This document shows, piece after piece, positions 25,690-34,119 of a DNA stretch of 64,000 bases; the stretch's first letter is position 1; each line of letters starts with the position of its first letter. The stretch spans positions 62,001-126,000 of the forward strand of contig NZ_QJRC01000101.1 of NCBI RefSeq assembly GCF_013393325.1, in the 5' to 3' direction. Origin of the DNA: Pseudomonas hunanensis. GTDB taxonomy: Bacteria > Pseudomonadota > Gammaproteobacteria > Pseudomonadales > Pseudomonadaceae. The position numbers and the translations under genes are program-made. Below the pieces are notes generated by a model. It did no database searches and was not told where the DNA came from. It saw nothing but the letters and a program-made list of their open reading frames with translations.

Positions 25690-26967
25690 CTAAAGGCGTA
25701 TATCGGAACTGGCAGCATCCAATAGATACTTCAAGTCGTAGAGAACGTGGTCAGGCTTGCCGTAAGCACGAATGGCTGTTTCGCCAAGCGCTTTGAACTC
25801 TTGATGAGCAACAGCTATTACGATGCCGTCATAAGTACCAGCGGCAGGTGTAGCTACCGGCGTTATGCCATACTCATGTTGTGATTCGGTGACATCAACC
25901 CAAGGATCAAACACATCGACAGCAATGCCGTACTCGCTCAATTCAGCAATCACGTCGACAATGCGTGTATTCCGCAGGTCGGGGCAATTTTCCTTGAACG
26001 TCAAGCCCATAACCAGCACACGTGCACCTTCGACTTGTAGACGGCGCTTGAGCATTGCCTTTACCAATTGCGAAGCGACGTAACGGCCCATGGAGTCATT
26101 CAAACGCCGGCCAGCGAGGATAATCTCTGGGTGATAACCAATGGCCTGCGCTTTGTGCGTGAGATAATACGGGTCCACACCGATACAGTGCCCACCAACA
26201 AGCCCAGGACGGAACGGCAAAAAGTTCCACTTGGTACCTGCCGCCTCAAGAACCGCTTCAGTATCGATACCCATTCGATTGAAAATAATTGCCAACTCGT
26301 TGATCAATGCGATATTCAAATCACGCTGAGTATTTTCAATAACCTTTGCAGCCTCAGCAATTTTTATGCTCGCTGCCTTGTGCGTGCCCGCCGTGATAAT
26401 TTCTCGATAAAGCGAATCAACCACTTCAGCGACAACATCGTTGGAGCCCGAAGTGACTTTTTTTATCGTCGTGACACGATGCTGCTTATCTCCTGGATTG
26501 ATACGTTCTGGGCTGTAGCCTGCGAAGAAGCCCTGATTAAAGGTGAGCCCGGAAACACGCTCAAGCACTGGAACGCAGACTTCTTCGGTCGCTCCCGGAT
26601 AAACCGTTGATTCATAAATCACGATATCGCCGGCCTTTAGCACTCCACCGATGGTTTCCGAGGCTTTGACCAGCGGTGTCAGGTCAGGCTGCTTATATTT
26701 GTCGATGGGCGTTGGGACGGTAACAACGAACACATTGCACGCGCGCAGATCTTCAGTGTCTGCGGTGTAGCTCAACAGATGGGCACTCGCCAAATCTTCG
26801 GCACAGACCTCTTGAGTCGCATCGTGACCCGCTTTTAATGCATCGATACGCGCTTGATTGATGTCGAACCCAACCACGTCACGATGTTTGCCAAACTCGA
26901 CTGCCAGTGGCAGCCCCACATACCCTAAACCAATAACTGCCAGTTTAATATTCATAAGGAATTTCAT
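25690..26967 (-). CDS. wbpO: UDP-N-acetyl-hexosamine 6-dehydrogenase, WbpO/TviB-like
   Basis: Two-step NAD-dependent oxidation of UDP-HexNAc to the uronic acid. N-terminal I-G-L-G-Y-V-G-L-P-L-A; T-V-P-T-P-I-D; E-S-T-V-Y-P-G-A-T; catalytic Cys in G-G-H-C-I-G-V-D-P-Y-Y-L; C-terminal L-T-F-K-E-N-C-P-D-L-R-N-T-R. Length 425 aa is standard. Start is ATG 26967 or ATG 26955 (M-N-I-K-L-A-V-I-G); neither has a strong Shine-Dalgarno. With wbpP it should provide UDP-GalNAcA. Whether it oxidises UDP-GlcNAc first (TviB) or UDP-GalNAc (WbpO) cannot be decided from the sequence. Confidence 0.94.
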   Translation of the reverse strand: MKFLMNIKLAVIGLGYVGLPLAVEFGKHRDVVGFDINQARIDALKAGHDATQEVCAEDLASAHLLSYTADTEDLRACNVFVVTVPTPIDKYKQPDLTPLVKASETIGGVLKAGDIVIYESTVYPGATEEVCVPVLERVSGLTFNQGFFAGYSPERINPGDKQHRVTTIKKVTSGSNDVVAEVVDSLYREIITAGTHKAASIKIAEAAKVIENTQRDLNIALINELAIIFNRMGIDTEAVLEAAGTKWNFLPFRPGLVGGHCIGVDPYYLTHKAQAIGYHPEIILAGRRLNDSMGRYVASQLVKAMLKRRLQVEGARVLVMGLTFKENCPDLRNTRIVDVIAELSEYGIAVDVFDPWVDVTESQHEYGITPVATPAAGTYDGIVIAVAHQEFKALGETAIRAYGKPDHVLYDLKYLLDAASSDIRL

Positions 26968-27077
26968 CTGTAGAGTTAAGCCCGGTTAATACGAGCGGGT
27001 GGGCCCGCCGCGCCGATCCGTAGCATACTGATAGTTGTGGCCAATGTTCCGCACTAGCCCAAGCGGCGTCTTAATTA

Positions 27078-28136
27078 CTACCTGACACCAGCTGCGAACC
27101 TACGAACGACGAAAAATGCTCGGTAAAGGGCAATCAAAACACCCAGCAGCACGCCCAAGAACGCGCTCAGCACCACAATAATAGCCTTTTGCGGTTTGAC
27201 TGGTTTATCAGGTGCATACAGCCCTCCGTCCTGTCGATAGACCTCGATGACGGACGGGTCTATCTCAAGTGTTTCGTAGAAAGCTATCGTTTCTTGATCG
27301 CGGCGCAGGTGATCTACAAAAGGGTCGTCAGAGGTCCGGGCCTTCAAGTTTTTGAGCTCCGCTTCAATTGCACGACTACCCCTCATGTATACCAGCGAGC
27401 CCTCCATATCCGCCGACAGCTCTGAATTACCATTACCGGAAATAATGGGCGGCTTTTCCAAGCCAATCGACTGTGCGACAATCAGCGCCTCGGACAACCG
27501 AGCAATACGGTCTTCACGTTCTTTACGTGCACCTTCTCTAGCAGAGCGAACTCGCTCTTTAAGATTGTTTGCCTTGACCAGCGCATCAGCCCGCACGTCG
27601 GCAATGACCTCTTTCTTGGCGCGATCACCGGCAAGTTGTACATACGCTACTATCCAGTCAGCCGCCTGCTGAGGATCCGTCGAACTGGCAACAATCTGGA
27701 AGCGCTCAGGAGAATCCTTAGTGGCGGCTGGAATTGACACGGCTTTACTGAATTTCGCATAAAGGTCATCTTGGGCACCACGCCGGTCAGCCTCGGGCAG
27801 AGATTTCAAATAGACCTCACGGTAAAAATCCCGACGCACTGCCTCCGACTGAACATAGCGCACATAGCTTTCATAGACAGCCTTGACAGACAGAATTGGC
27901 AACCCGCTATCGCCGCCTCTCCCATAGTTGAGTTGTGCGATGTCCTTTTGAGAAGGTGGCTGAACGAAAACCTTAGCTTCGTAGATCGGGGTAGCCAGCA
28001 ATGCATAAGCGACGCCTATCAGCGTGACGACCACAGCTGTTAACGCCACCACCCACTTTTGCTTCCAGAGTTCCTCGATCAACTCAACTAAATCTACTAC
28101 AGACTTGCCTTCTAGGCGCTCACGGTCATTGCGCAT
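27078..28136 (-). CDS. wzz: O-antigen chain-length determinant
   Basis: Polysaccharide co-polymerase that sets the modal O-antigen length. The 352-residue protein has the two-helix Wzz layout: a first membrane segment near residues 29-51, a long periplasmic domain with coiled-coil-like Lys/Arg/Glu-rich stretch around 170-225, and a second membrane segment near 322-345 preceded by the Pro-rich motif P-D-K-P-V-K-P-Q-K-A. It is the first gene of the O-antigen operon, as in P. aeruginosa. AAGGA lies about 13 nt before the ATG. 110 bp separate it from wbpO. Confidence 0.92.
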   Translation of the reverse strand: MRNDRERLEGKSVVDLVELIEELWKQKWVVALTAVVVTLIGVAYALLATPIYEAKVFVQPPSQKDIAQLNYGRGGDSGLPILSVKAVYESYVRYVQSEAVRRDFYREVYLKSLPEADRRGAQDDLYAKFSKAVSIPAATKDSPERFQIVASSTDPQQAADWIVAYVQLAGDRAKKEVIADVRADALVKANNLKERVRSAREGARKEREDRIARLSEALIVAQSIGLEKPPIISGNGNSELSADMEGSLVYMRGSRAIEAELKNLKARTSDDPFVDHLRRDQETIAFYETLEIDPSVIEVYRQDGGLYAPDKPVKPQKAIIVVLSAFLGVLLGVLIALYRAFFVVRRFAAGVR

Positions 28137-28371
28137 TTATTCTAAATTTTCCTTAGCTCACGCTGCTTTCGGACATCATCAAGGCACCGACCAGCTAGCC
28201 GAATGCCAAGATGCTTTACGCTGTCACGCTAGGTAGGGTTGACTCCACCAGCGGAGAGTAAGGTCAATTAACACCCTACTCAATGTTTTTTAGCGTAGCG
28301 CATGATGATAGCTGAAAAAATTTGAGCCAGAAAAAGCAGAAACGTTCCACCTGACGATGGCCTTTGATCAG
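28137..28371. promoter_or_regulatory. Probable promoter region of the O-antigen operon
   Basis: A 235-bp gap precedes wzz on the minus strand and follows the nuclease gene. It is AT-rich (TTTTTTAGCG and AAAAAATTTG tracts near 28286-28325), as expected for a promoter region. TTGAC and GTCAA stand as an imperfect inverted pair at 28239-28267. I could not find a convincing -10/-35 pair, and the JUMPstart/ops element that precedes many O-antigen operons was searched for and not seen. Confidence 0.35.
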
Positions 28372-29811
28372 TTATCCCTCCCCAGCAACGGTAATTTTCA
28401 CCCTTAGCCCCCGCTCATCGAAGGCTTTACCCAGAGCCGTCGCTAGCGCACTCTTTGCCTTAGCCTCACCATGAACTAGCACTATCTGGGATGCAGGCAC
28501 ATGCGCCTTGAGCGCAAAACTCACAAGCCCCGCCTGATCCGCATGCCCTGCAAAACCGCCCAAGGTCAACACCTTGAGCCGTACCTCATACATCCGCCCA
28601 TCCAGATCAACCTGCACAAACCTTTCCGCCCCTTCGCTAGCCTGTATCACCGCCCCCGGCGTACCCTTGGCCTGATAGCCCACAAACATCACCTCATGCC
28701 GCGGATCTGCCAGCATGGCCTTGAGGTAATTGACGATACGCCCACCCGAGCACATGCCATTGCCGGCAATCACAATCGCCGGGCGACCGGTACTCTTGAG
28801 GTAGTTGACCACCTGCTGGTGGCGAGCATGGGTATCCACGCTGATCAGCTGACTGAAGCCGAGCGGATCACGCCCTTCAGCAACACGCGCCCTGGCCTCG
28901 TCATTCCAGTATTCGTGCAGCTCCCGGTAAACGCTGGTGATGCGCTGAGCCAGAGGCGAGTCGAGGATGATGGGCAACTGGGACCAGTCGATCGGCTCAC
29001 CATCAGGGGCTGGACCGGCTGTGCCCAGTAGTGCCTTGCGGTGCAGGATATCTTCCAGCTCAAACAGCACTTCTTGAGTGCGACCAAGACTGAATGCAGG
29101 GATCAGAATAGTGCCCTTGTCGGCGAGGGCGCGATCAATGGCATCTTCCAGCCGCCGCCTACGGTCGTCGACATGCGAATGCAGGCGGTCGCCATAGGTA
29201 CTTTCCAGTACGAGCACATCAGCACGCTCTGGTGGCTGAACCGGACGCAGCAAGGGGTTACCACACGCACCCAGGTCGCCGGAGAACACATAACGGCTGT
29301 TGGATTGCCCATGCTGCATGTCGCACTCGACATAAGCCGAGCCCAACAGATGGCCTGCGCGCTGCAAGCGAATGCGGCAGCCAAGGCCGGGATGCTCAAC
29401 CAACGTGTGCCACTGCTCGAACGGCAGCGGCACAATAAGGTCACGAATGAATTCGAGGTACCGGGCCACCTGAGCGGGCTCACTGCTGATACTCAGCTTG
29501 TAGGCATCCTCCAACACCAGCGGCAGCAGCCGCGCGGAAGGCTCGCTGCACACGATAGGACCGCGATAGCCGGCAGCCAGCAGCGCCGGGATACGGCCAA
29601 CATGATCGAGATGAACGTGAGTGATAACCAGAGCCCGGATACCCTGAATGTCGAAGCCGAGCGCCGCGCTTTCCGCACCCGGCGCCGCTTCGCTTCCCTG
29701 CTCCAGGCCGCAGTCGATCAACAGGCTGGTTGACGGATCGACGTGCAACTGGTGGCAAGACCCGGTGACGCCGCGGGTACCACCGTGATGGGAAAGGCTG
29801 GGATATTCCAT
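28372..29811 (-). CDS. Beta-CASP metallo-beta-lactamase-fold nuclease
   Basis: RNA-processing nuclease family (CPSF73/YsnP type). Motif order: H-V-H-L-D-H-V-G-R-I-P (HxHxDH zinc site), G-H-L-L-G-S-A, F-S-G-D-L-G, then beta-CASP blocks L-I-P-A-F-S-L-G-R-T-Q-E, N-G-M-C-S-G-G-R-I-V-N-Y and the late G-G-F-A-G-H-A-D-Q. I place the start at ATG 29811 (479 aa); a GTG three codons upstream extends the frame. Relatives in Pseudomonas lie in the same position near ihfB. It is separated from wzz by 235 bp and is probably not part of the LPS pathway. Substrate unproven. Confidence 0.9.
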   Translation of the reverse strand: MEYPSLSHHGGTRGVTGSCHQLHVDPSTSLLIDCGLEQGSEAAPGAESAALGFDIQGIRALVITHVHLDHVGRIPALLAAGYRGPIVCSEPSARLLPLVLEDAYKLSISSEPAQVARYLEFIRDLIVPLPFEQWHTLVEHPGLGCRIRLQRAGHLLGSAYVECDMQHGQSNSRYVFSGDLGACGNPLLRPVQPPERADVLVLESTYGDRLHSHVDDRRRRLEDAIDRALADKGTILIPAFSLGRTQEVLFELEDILHRKALLGTAGPAPDGEPIDWSQLPIILDSPLAQRITSVYRELHEYWNDEARARVAEGRDPLGFSQLISVDTHARHQQVVNYLKSTGRPAIVIAGNGMCSGGRIVNYLKAMLADPRHEVMFVGYQAKGTPGAVIQASEGAERFVQVDLDGRMYEVRLKVLTLGGFAGHADQAGLVSFALKAHVPASQIVLVHGEAKAKSALATALGKAFDERGLRVKITVAGEG

Positions 29812-29881
29812 GCTGCGCACACTCGCCTGGGCCGAAAATGAAGTGCGCTATTACTCCATGTCAACCGATGTATGCATAGGT

Positions 29882-29912
29882 GAAACTTTCCTAAGCAGGT
29901 GTAGGAAATTTC
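29882..29912 (-). terminator. Hairpin downstream of lapA
   Basis: The segments GAAACTTTCCTA and TAGGAAATTTC can pair with a single bulged base across an 8-base loop, directly after the lapA stop. No T-run follows, so this may be an attenuator or mRNA-end structure rather than a full terminator. Confidence 0.4.
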
Positions 29913-29913
29913 C

Positions 29914-30177
29914 TTAATTTCCGCTTAGTGCCGCCTGTCGCGCAGAGGCCCTGATTTTGCGCTTGCTGCGCTGCACACCATAAGCCCCCAGCAATGGCCC
30001 TACCGCCAGACCAATGACCAAAGCTGCCAGTACCAGTACGGCAACCGGCATGGCCGGCGCGGCCCAACCGAACAGAACCAACGACACGGCCTGCTGGTTC
30101 TCCAGCACGAAAAACAGCACCACAGCCGCCAACAGCAGCACGAATACCGCCGCCAGGGCGCGCTTGAGGTTACGCAT
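29914..30177 (-). CDS. lapA: LapA-domain (DUF1049) inner-membrane protein
   Basis: An 87-residue protein with two hydrophobic helices (about residues 6-25 and 43-64) and a basic C-terminus (Q-R-S-K-R-K), typical of lipopolysaccharide assembly protein A, which with LapB regulates LpxC turnover and LPS assembly in E. coli. The start is ATG 30177, with AAGGAGG upstream; the open frame extends much further but into ihfB in another frame. It lies 19 bp after ihfB on the same strand, so they are probably co-transcribed. No lapB follows. The pairing of an LPS-assembly gene with the O-antigen cluster is positional. Confidence 0.85.
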   Translation of the reverse strand: MRNLKRALAAVFVLLLAAVVLFFVLENQQAVSLVLFGWAAPAMPVAVLVLAALVIGLAVGPLLGAYGVQRSKRKIRASARQAALSGN

Positions 30178-30196
30178 CAGATTCCTCCTTGGTTGA

Positions 30197-30493
30197 TCAG
30201 GCTTCAGCCTCGTCTTCTTCATTGACCCGATCACGCAGCTCTTTGCCGGGCTTGAAGTGCGGCACGAATTTACCTTCGAGGCTGACCGACTGGCCGGTTT
30301 TTGGGTTGCGACCCACACGAGGTGCGCGATAGTGCAGCGAGAAGCTGCCAAAACCGCGAATTTCGATGCGATCGCCAGTGGCCAGGCATTGTGACATCTG
30401 CTCAAGCATGGTCTTGATGGCCAGCTCCACGTCCTTGGACGAGAGCAGCCCCTGATGGGTGACAATACGTTCGATCAGCTCCGACTTCGTCAT
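30197..30493 (-). CDS. ihfB: Integration host factor subunit beta
   Basis: DNA-bending nucleoid protein, 98 aa, forms a heterodimer with IhfA. M-T-K-S-E-L-I-E-R-I is the typical start; the beta-arm region R-I-E-I-R-G-F-G-S-F-S-L and R-N-P-K-T-G-Q-S-V (with the DNA-intercalating Pro) is intact, and K-F-V-P-H-F-K-P-G-K follows. The acidic tail D-E-A-E-A is common in Pseudomonas. It lies downstream of rpsA, as in most gamma-proteobacteria, but here a RAYT gene and repeats intervene. Confidence 0.97.
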   Translation of the reverse strand: MTKSELIERIVTHQGLLSSKDVELAIKTMLEQMSQCLATGDRIEIRGFGSFSLHYRAPRVGRNPKTGQSVSLEGKFVPHFKPGKELRDRVNEEDEAEA

Positions 30494-31010
30494 ATTTTTC
30501 CCTTCGTTATCAAGCAGCTAGATCATTGCTTAACCAGTTTGTAGCACGCCGGGAAGGTTTTGAACAGGGTGGTTCTTGACTTAATAAAAAAATTCAAGAT
30601 TGAAGTTTTACAAGAATGGTCTAGTCGGCGGGGGCATGTAGGTGTCCGGCAATGGATTTGCGGTGGCGCGGCAATCGAGCGCCGCCCGCGCGGCGCATCG
30701 CGAGCTGCGCTCGCTCCTACGTTTGTTTCGGGCCAATTTTTCCTGATGGATTTGCGCGTGGACGCCTTGGTACATGGCGCGATATCGCGTCGTTTAAACA
30801 AGGCAGTCGCGCGCGCCTGTCACAATCGATACTGGCCCGAAACAAACGTAGGAGCGAGCGCAGCTCGCGATGCGCCGCGCGGGCGGCGCTCGATCTGCGC
30901 AACACCGCAAATCCCACGCCATCCATTTACACGCTGAAACCCTTGTTAGCGCCAGCCCCGTCCACCGCAACTACGCTGCCTTGGCACACACATACTCAAG
31001 GATGAACGCA
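30494..31010. other. Gene-free interval between ihfB and RAYT
   Basis: About 517 bp with no convincing CDS. It contains the long inverted repeat described separately, the likely promoter region for ihfB (an AT-rich stretch, TTAATAAAAAAATTC, at about 30580-30595), and the short leader of the RAYT gene. ORFs in this segment are by-products of the GC-rich palindromes. Confidence 0.6.
30674..30894. repeat. 62-bp perfect inverted repeat (REPIN-like)
   Basis: The left arm 30674-30735 and right arm 30833-30894 are exact reverse complements over 62 bases, separated by 97 bp. Each arm itself holds two small palindromes (GCGCCGC...GCGGCGC and GCGAGC-TGC-GCTCGC), the hallmark of REP units, and runs into a shared tail ending in TTTGTTTCGGGCCA. 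The arms lie just upstream of the RAYT gene, and a 25-bp piece of the same sequence recurs at 31501-31525 downstream of it. Its core differs from the 'gtaggagcggcc' REPs elsewhere in the window. Confidence 0.9.
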
Positions 31011-31463
31011 ATGCCCCTCCACGGCCATAGACTCCGCCATGCCCGATGCTCGGTGCCAGGCAGGCTTTACATGCTGACAACTGTAACCCACCTGCGTCAG
31101 CCCCTGTTCCACAACCTTCACCATGCCCGCTTGACAATCCACAACCTACGCCATGCAGATCAGCAGCAGCACTGCCGCTCGCTCGCCTGGGTACTGATGC
31201 CAGACCATTTGCACTGGTTGATCGAATTGAAAGACACGACGCTTAGTAAACTGATGCAACGCTTCAAGTGCCAATCCAGCAATGCATTGCGCCAAGCCGG
31301 GGTGAAGATGTTGCCGATATGGCAGGCCGGATATTACGACCGCGCATTGCGCCGAGACGAAGATATTCTCAAGGCTGCAAGGTATATCGTGGCAAACCCG
31401 ATCAGGGCGGGGTTAGTTAGCAGAGCTGGTGATTACCCGCATTGGGATGCGGTGTGGCTTTGA
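31011..31463 (+). CDS. REP-associated tyrosine transposase (RAYT, IS200/Y1 HUH type)
   Basis: A 150-residue protein of the TnpA-REP/DUF1568 family. M-P-D-H-L-H-W-L is the His-hydrophobe-His metal motif, and the catalytic Tyr probably lies in the QAGYYDR segment; the C-terminus R-Y-I-V-A-N-P-I-R-A-G-L is characteristic. The start is ATG 31011 with AAGG 9 nt upstream; an ATG at 31002 overlaps that ribosome-binding site. RAYTs are thought to mobilise REPINs but are vertically inherited. It is transcribed opposite to its neighbours rpsA and ihfB and is flanked by copies of a matching repeat. Confidence 0.92.
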   Translation: MPLHGHRLRHARCSVPGRLYMLTTVTHLRQPLFHNLHHARLTIHNLRHADQQQHCRSLAWVLMPDHLHWLIELKDTTLSKLMQRFKCQSSNALRQAGVKMLPIWQAGYYDRALRRDEDILKAARYIVANPIRAGLVSRAGDYPHWDAVWL

Positions 31464-31500
31464 GGGTATGGCGGTAGAGTGCCTGCGCCCGGGAGATCAA

Positions 31501-31525
31501 GCGCCGCGCGGGCGGCGCTCGATCT
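31501..31525. repeat. Third copy of the RAYT-linked REP core
   Basis: Twenty-five bases (31501-31525) match 30871-30895 of the right arm upstream of the RAYT, including the GCGCCGC/GCGGCGC palindrome. The repeat continues imperfectly on the right (ACACCACAAA against ACACCGCAAA). It shows that the RAYT gene is bracketed by its repeat family. Confidence 0.8.
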
Positions 31526-31582
31526 ATCGAACACCACAAACCTCACGACGAACACGACTAAACCCAACCCAAAATCCACGCC

Positions 31583-31615
31583 AAAAAAAAGGGCGACCCG
31601 AGGGTCGCCCTTTTT
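31583..31615 (-). terminator. Rho-independent terminator of rpsA
   Basis: A perfect stem GGGCGACCC/GGGTCGCCC flanked by A-run and T-run lies 17 bp beyond the rpsA stop; read on the minus strand the hairpin ends in eight T residues. It separates rpsA from ihfB transcription. Confidence 0.93.
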
Positions 31616-31631
31616 ACCGATCAAACAGAAC

Positions 31632-33308
31632 TCAGTTCTGCTTGGCCATTGCTTCGCGCAGCAGCGCAGCCATGGTGGTGTCGGCAGCCGCTTCCGGAGC
31701 GTTTTTCAGGCTCTGGATGGCTTCACGCTCTTCAGCGTCGTCTTTCGATTTGATCGACAGGCTGATAACGCGGGACTTGCGGTCAACGCTGATGATCTTG
31801 GCTTCGATCTCTTCGCCTTCCTTCAGAACGTTACGCGCGTCTTCAACGCGGTCACGGCTGATTTCGGAAGCTTTCAGAGTAGCTTCGATGTCGTCGGCCA
31901 GGGTGACGATGGCGCCTTTGGCGTCAACTTCTTTCACGATGCCCTTGACGATAGCGCCCTTGTCATTGACAGCAACGAAGTTGGAGAACGGATCGTCTTC
32001 CAGCTGCTTGATGCCCAGGGAGATGCGCTCGCGCTCTGGGTCGACCGACAGGATGACGGTTTCCAGCTCGTCGCCCTTCTTGAAACGACGTACGGCTTCT
32101 TCGCCGGTTTCGTTCCAGGAGATGTCGGACAGGTGAACCAGACCGTCGATGCCGCCGTCCAGACCGATGAAGATACCGAAGTCGGTGATCGACTTGATGG
32201 TACCGGTGATCTTGTCACCCTTGTTGAACTGGCCGGAGAAGTCTTCCCATGGGTTGGACTTGCACTGCTTGATGCCCAGGGAGATACGACGACGCTCTTC
32301 GTCGATGTCCAGAACCATGACTTCCACTTCGTCGCCAACCTGAACGACTTTCGACGGGTGGATGTTCTTGTTGGTCCAGTCCATTTCGGAAACGTGTACC
32401 AGACCTTCAACGCCTTCTTCCAGCTCAGCGAAGCAGCCGTAGTCGGTCAGGTTGGTAACGCGAGCTTGTACGCGAGTACCTTCTGGGTAACGGGCAGTGA
32501 TAGCTACCCACGGATCTTCGCCCATCTGCTTCAGACCCAGCGATACGCGGTTGCGCTCGCGGTCGAACTTCAGAACGCGTACGTCGACTTCGTCGCCAAC
32601 GTTAACGATTTCCGATGGGTGCTTGATGCGCTTCCAAGCCATGTCGGTGATGTGCAGCAGGCCGTCGATACCGCCCAGGTCCACGAATGCGCCGTAGTCG
32701 GTGAGGTTCTTGACGATACCCTTGACTTGCTGGCCTTCCTGCAGGGTTTCCAGCAGGGCTTCGCGCTCGGCGCTGTTCTCGGCTTCCAGCACGCTGCGAC
32801 GCGAAACAACAACGTTGTTGCGCTTCTGGTCCAGCTTGATGACCTTGAATTCCAGCTCTTTGCCTTCCAGGTGGGTGGTGTCGCGCACTGGGCGGACATC
32901 AACCAGGGAGCCCGGCAGGAACGCACGGATGCCGTTAACGTCGACAGTGAAGCCGCCTTTAACCTTACCGTTGATAACGCCCTTGACCACTTCTTCGGCG
33001 GCGAAAGCTGCTTCCAGAACAATCCAGCACTCGGCGCGCTTGGCTTTTTCACGGGACAGTTTGGTTTCGCCAAAGCCGTCTTCGACCGCGTCCAGCGCAA
33101 CGTGCACTTCGTCACCGACCTTGATGGTCAGCTCGCCAGCTTCGTTGTAGAACTGCTCGAGCGGGATGACGCCCTCGGACTTCAGGCCAGCGTGTACGGT
33201 AACCCAGTCGCCGTCGATGTCGACAACGATACCGGTGATGATCGCACCCGGCTGAAGATTGAGGGTTTTCAGGCTTTCTTCAAAGAGTTCTGCAAAGCTT
33301 TCGCTCAT
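31632..33308 (-). CDS. rpsA: 30S ribosomal protein S1
   Basis: RNA-binding protein that brings mRNA to the 30S subunit. The start is ATG 33308 (M-S-E-S-F-A-E-L-F-E-E-S-L), giving 558 aa, the normal length; the frame runs open a further 18 codons without support. Six S1 repeats are visible, each with the G-x-V-x-x-I/L-x-D-Y/F-G-x-F/C-V-D/E pattern (for example N-L-T-D-Y-G-A-F-V-D-L-G and S-I-T-D-F-G-I-F-I-G-L-D). The gene follows cmk with a 124-bp leader and ends at a strong terminator. Codon bias is strong, as in ribosomal genes. Confidence 0.98.
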   Translation of the reverse strand: MSESFAELFEESLKTLNLQPGAIITGIVVDIDGDWVTVHAGLKSEGVIPLEQFYNEAGELTIKVGDEVHVALDAVEDGFGETKLSREKAKRAECWIVLEAAFAAEEVVKGVINGKVKGGFTVDVNGIRAFLPGSLVDVRPVRDTTHLEGKELEFKVIKLDQKRNNVVVSRRSVLEAENSAEREALLETLQEGQQVKGIVKNLTDYGAFVDLGGIDGLLHITDMAWKRIKHPSEIVNVGDEVDVRVLKFDRERNRVSLGLKQMGEDPWVAITARYPEGTRVQARVTNLTDYGCFAELEEGVEGLVHVSEMDWTNKNIHPSKVVQVGDEVEVMVLDIDEERRRISLGIKQCKSNPWEDFSGQFNKGDKITGTIKSITDFGIFIGLDGGIDGLVHLSDISWNETGEEAVRRFKKGDELETVILSVDPERERISLGIKQLEDDPFSNFVAVNDKGAIVKGIVKEVDAKGAIVTLADDIEATLKASEISRDRVEDARNVLKEGEEIEAKIISVDRKSRVISLSIKSKDDAEEREAIQSLKNAPEAAADTTMAALLREAMAKQN

Positions 33309-33432
33309 TTTAATTCCTGTAGATTCGGGCGAAACAAACGCCCATAACCACATTCCAGACAATGTGGGTTCGTTTTAAGTAAAGGAAAGCCGGCAGGACG
33401 TTGACTGGTGCCCCTGCCTGCTTTCCTGGCTA
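33309..33432 (-). promoter_or_regulatory. rpsA leader with stable hairpins
   Basis: The cmk-rpsA gap contains a 14-bp stem with one mismatch (33384-33426; GGAAAGCCGGCAGG pairing with CCTGCCTGCTTTCC, 15-base loop) and a smaller stem CCACATT/AATGTGG near 33351-33367. An AGGA stands about 8 nt before the ATG. E. coli S1 represses translation of its own mRNA through a folded leader; an equivalent here is an inference. The large hairpin could also attenuate cmk read-through. Confidence 0.45.
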
Positions 33433-34119
33433 TCAGGCGAGATCGCGCTGGGCGATTTCACTTCTGATACGTTGCAACACCTGCTCGATGGACAACTCGG
33501 TAGAGTCCAACTGAATGGCATCGGCCGCTGGCTTCAGCGGGGCCACTGCACGTTGGGTGTCGCGCTCATCACGCGCACGAATCTCATCCAGCAGACTCGA
33601 CAGACTAACATCTTCACCCTTGCCCTTCAACTGCAGGTAACGGCGACGTGCGCGCTCCTCCGCACTGGCGGTGAGGAAGACCTTCAATGGCGCGTCCGGG
33701 AACACCACGGTACCCATGTCGCGGCCGTCGGCGATAAGCCCCGGCACGTCGCGGAATTCACGCTGGCGCACCAACAGTGCATCACGCACGGCCGGCAGCG
33801 AGGCCACCATCGACGCACCCGCGCCGACGGTTTCGGTACGGATGACGTTGCTGACGTCCTCACCCTCGAGGATGATTTGTTGCAGCTTACCGGGCTCGGC
33901 GGCGATGAACTGCACATCCAGATGGGCGGCAAGCTTGGTCAGCAACTCTTCGTTGGTCAGGTCGACGCCGTGGTTGCTGGCATTGAATGCCAGCAACCGG
34001 TAAAGCGCGCCAGAATCCAGCAGCTTCCAGCCCAGCTCGCGGGCCAGCAGGCCGGCGACCGTGCCCTTGCCCGAGCCGCTCGGCCCGTCGATGGTGATGA
34101 CCGGTGCCAGCGAATTCAC
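33433..34119 (-). CDS. cmk: Cytidylate kinase
   Basis: Phosphorylates CMP and dCMP. P-loop G-P-S-G-S-G-K-G-T near residue 10, L-L-D-S-G-A-L-Y-R, and [12 protein letters not shown] are family motifs. I use GTG 34119 (228 aa), which overlaps the tyrA-aroA stop as GTGA and gives the usual N-terminus [12 protein letters not shown]; a longer frame upstream is overlap with the preceding gene. cmk upstream of rpsA is the common gamma-proteobacterial order. Confidence 0.97.

Noticed and set aside
28137..28371. JUMPstart/ops antitermination element before wzz
   Set aside because: Searched on the minus strand for GGCGGTAGC-type sequence; not present.
31479..33347. 622-codon ORF on the + strand opposite rpsA
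   Set aside because: Shadow of rpsA; the product has no recognised features and no start signal.
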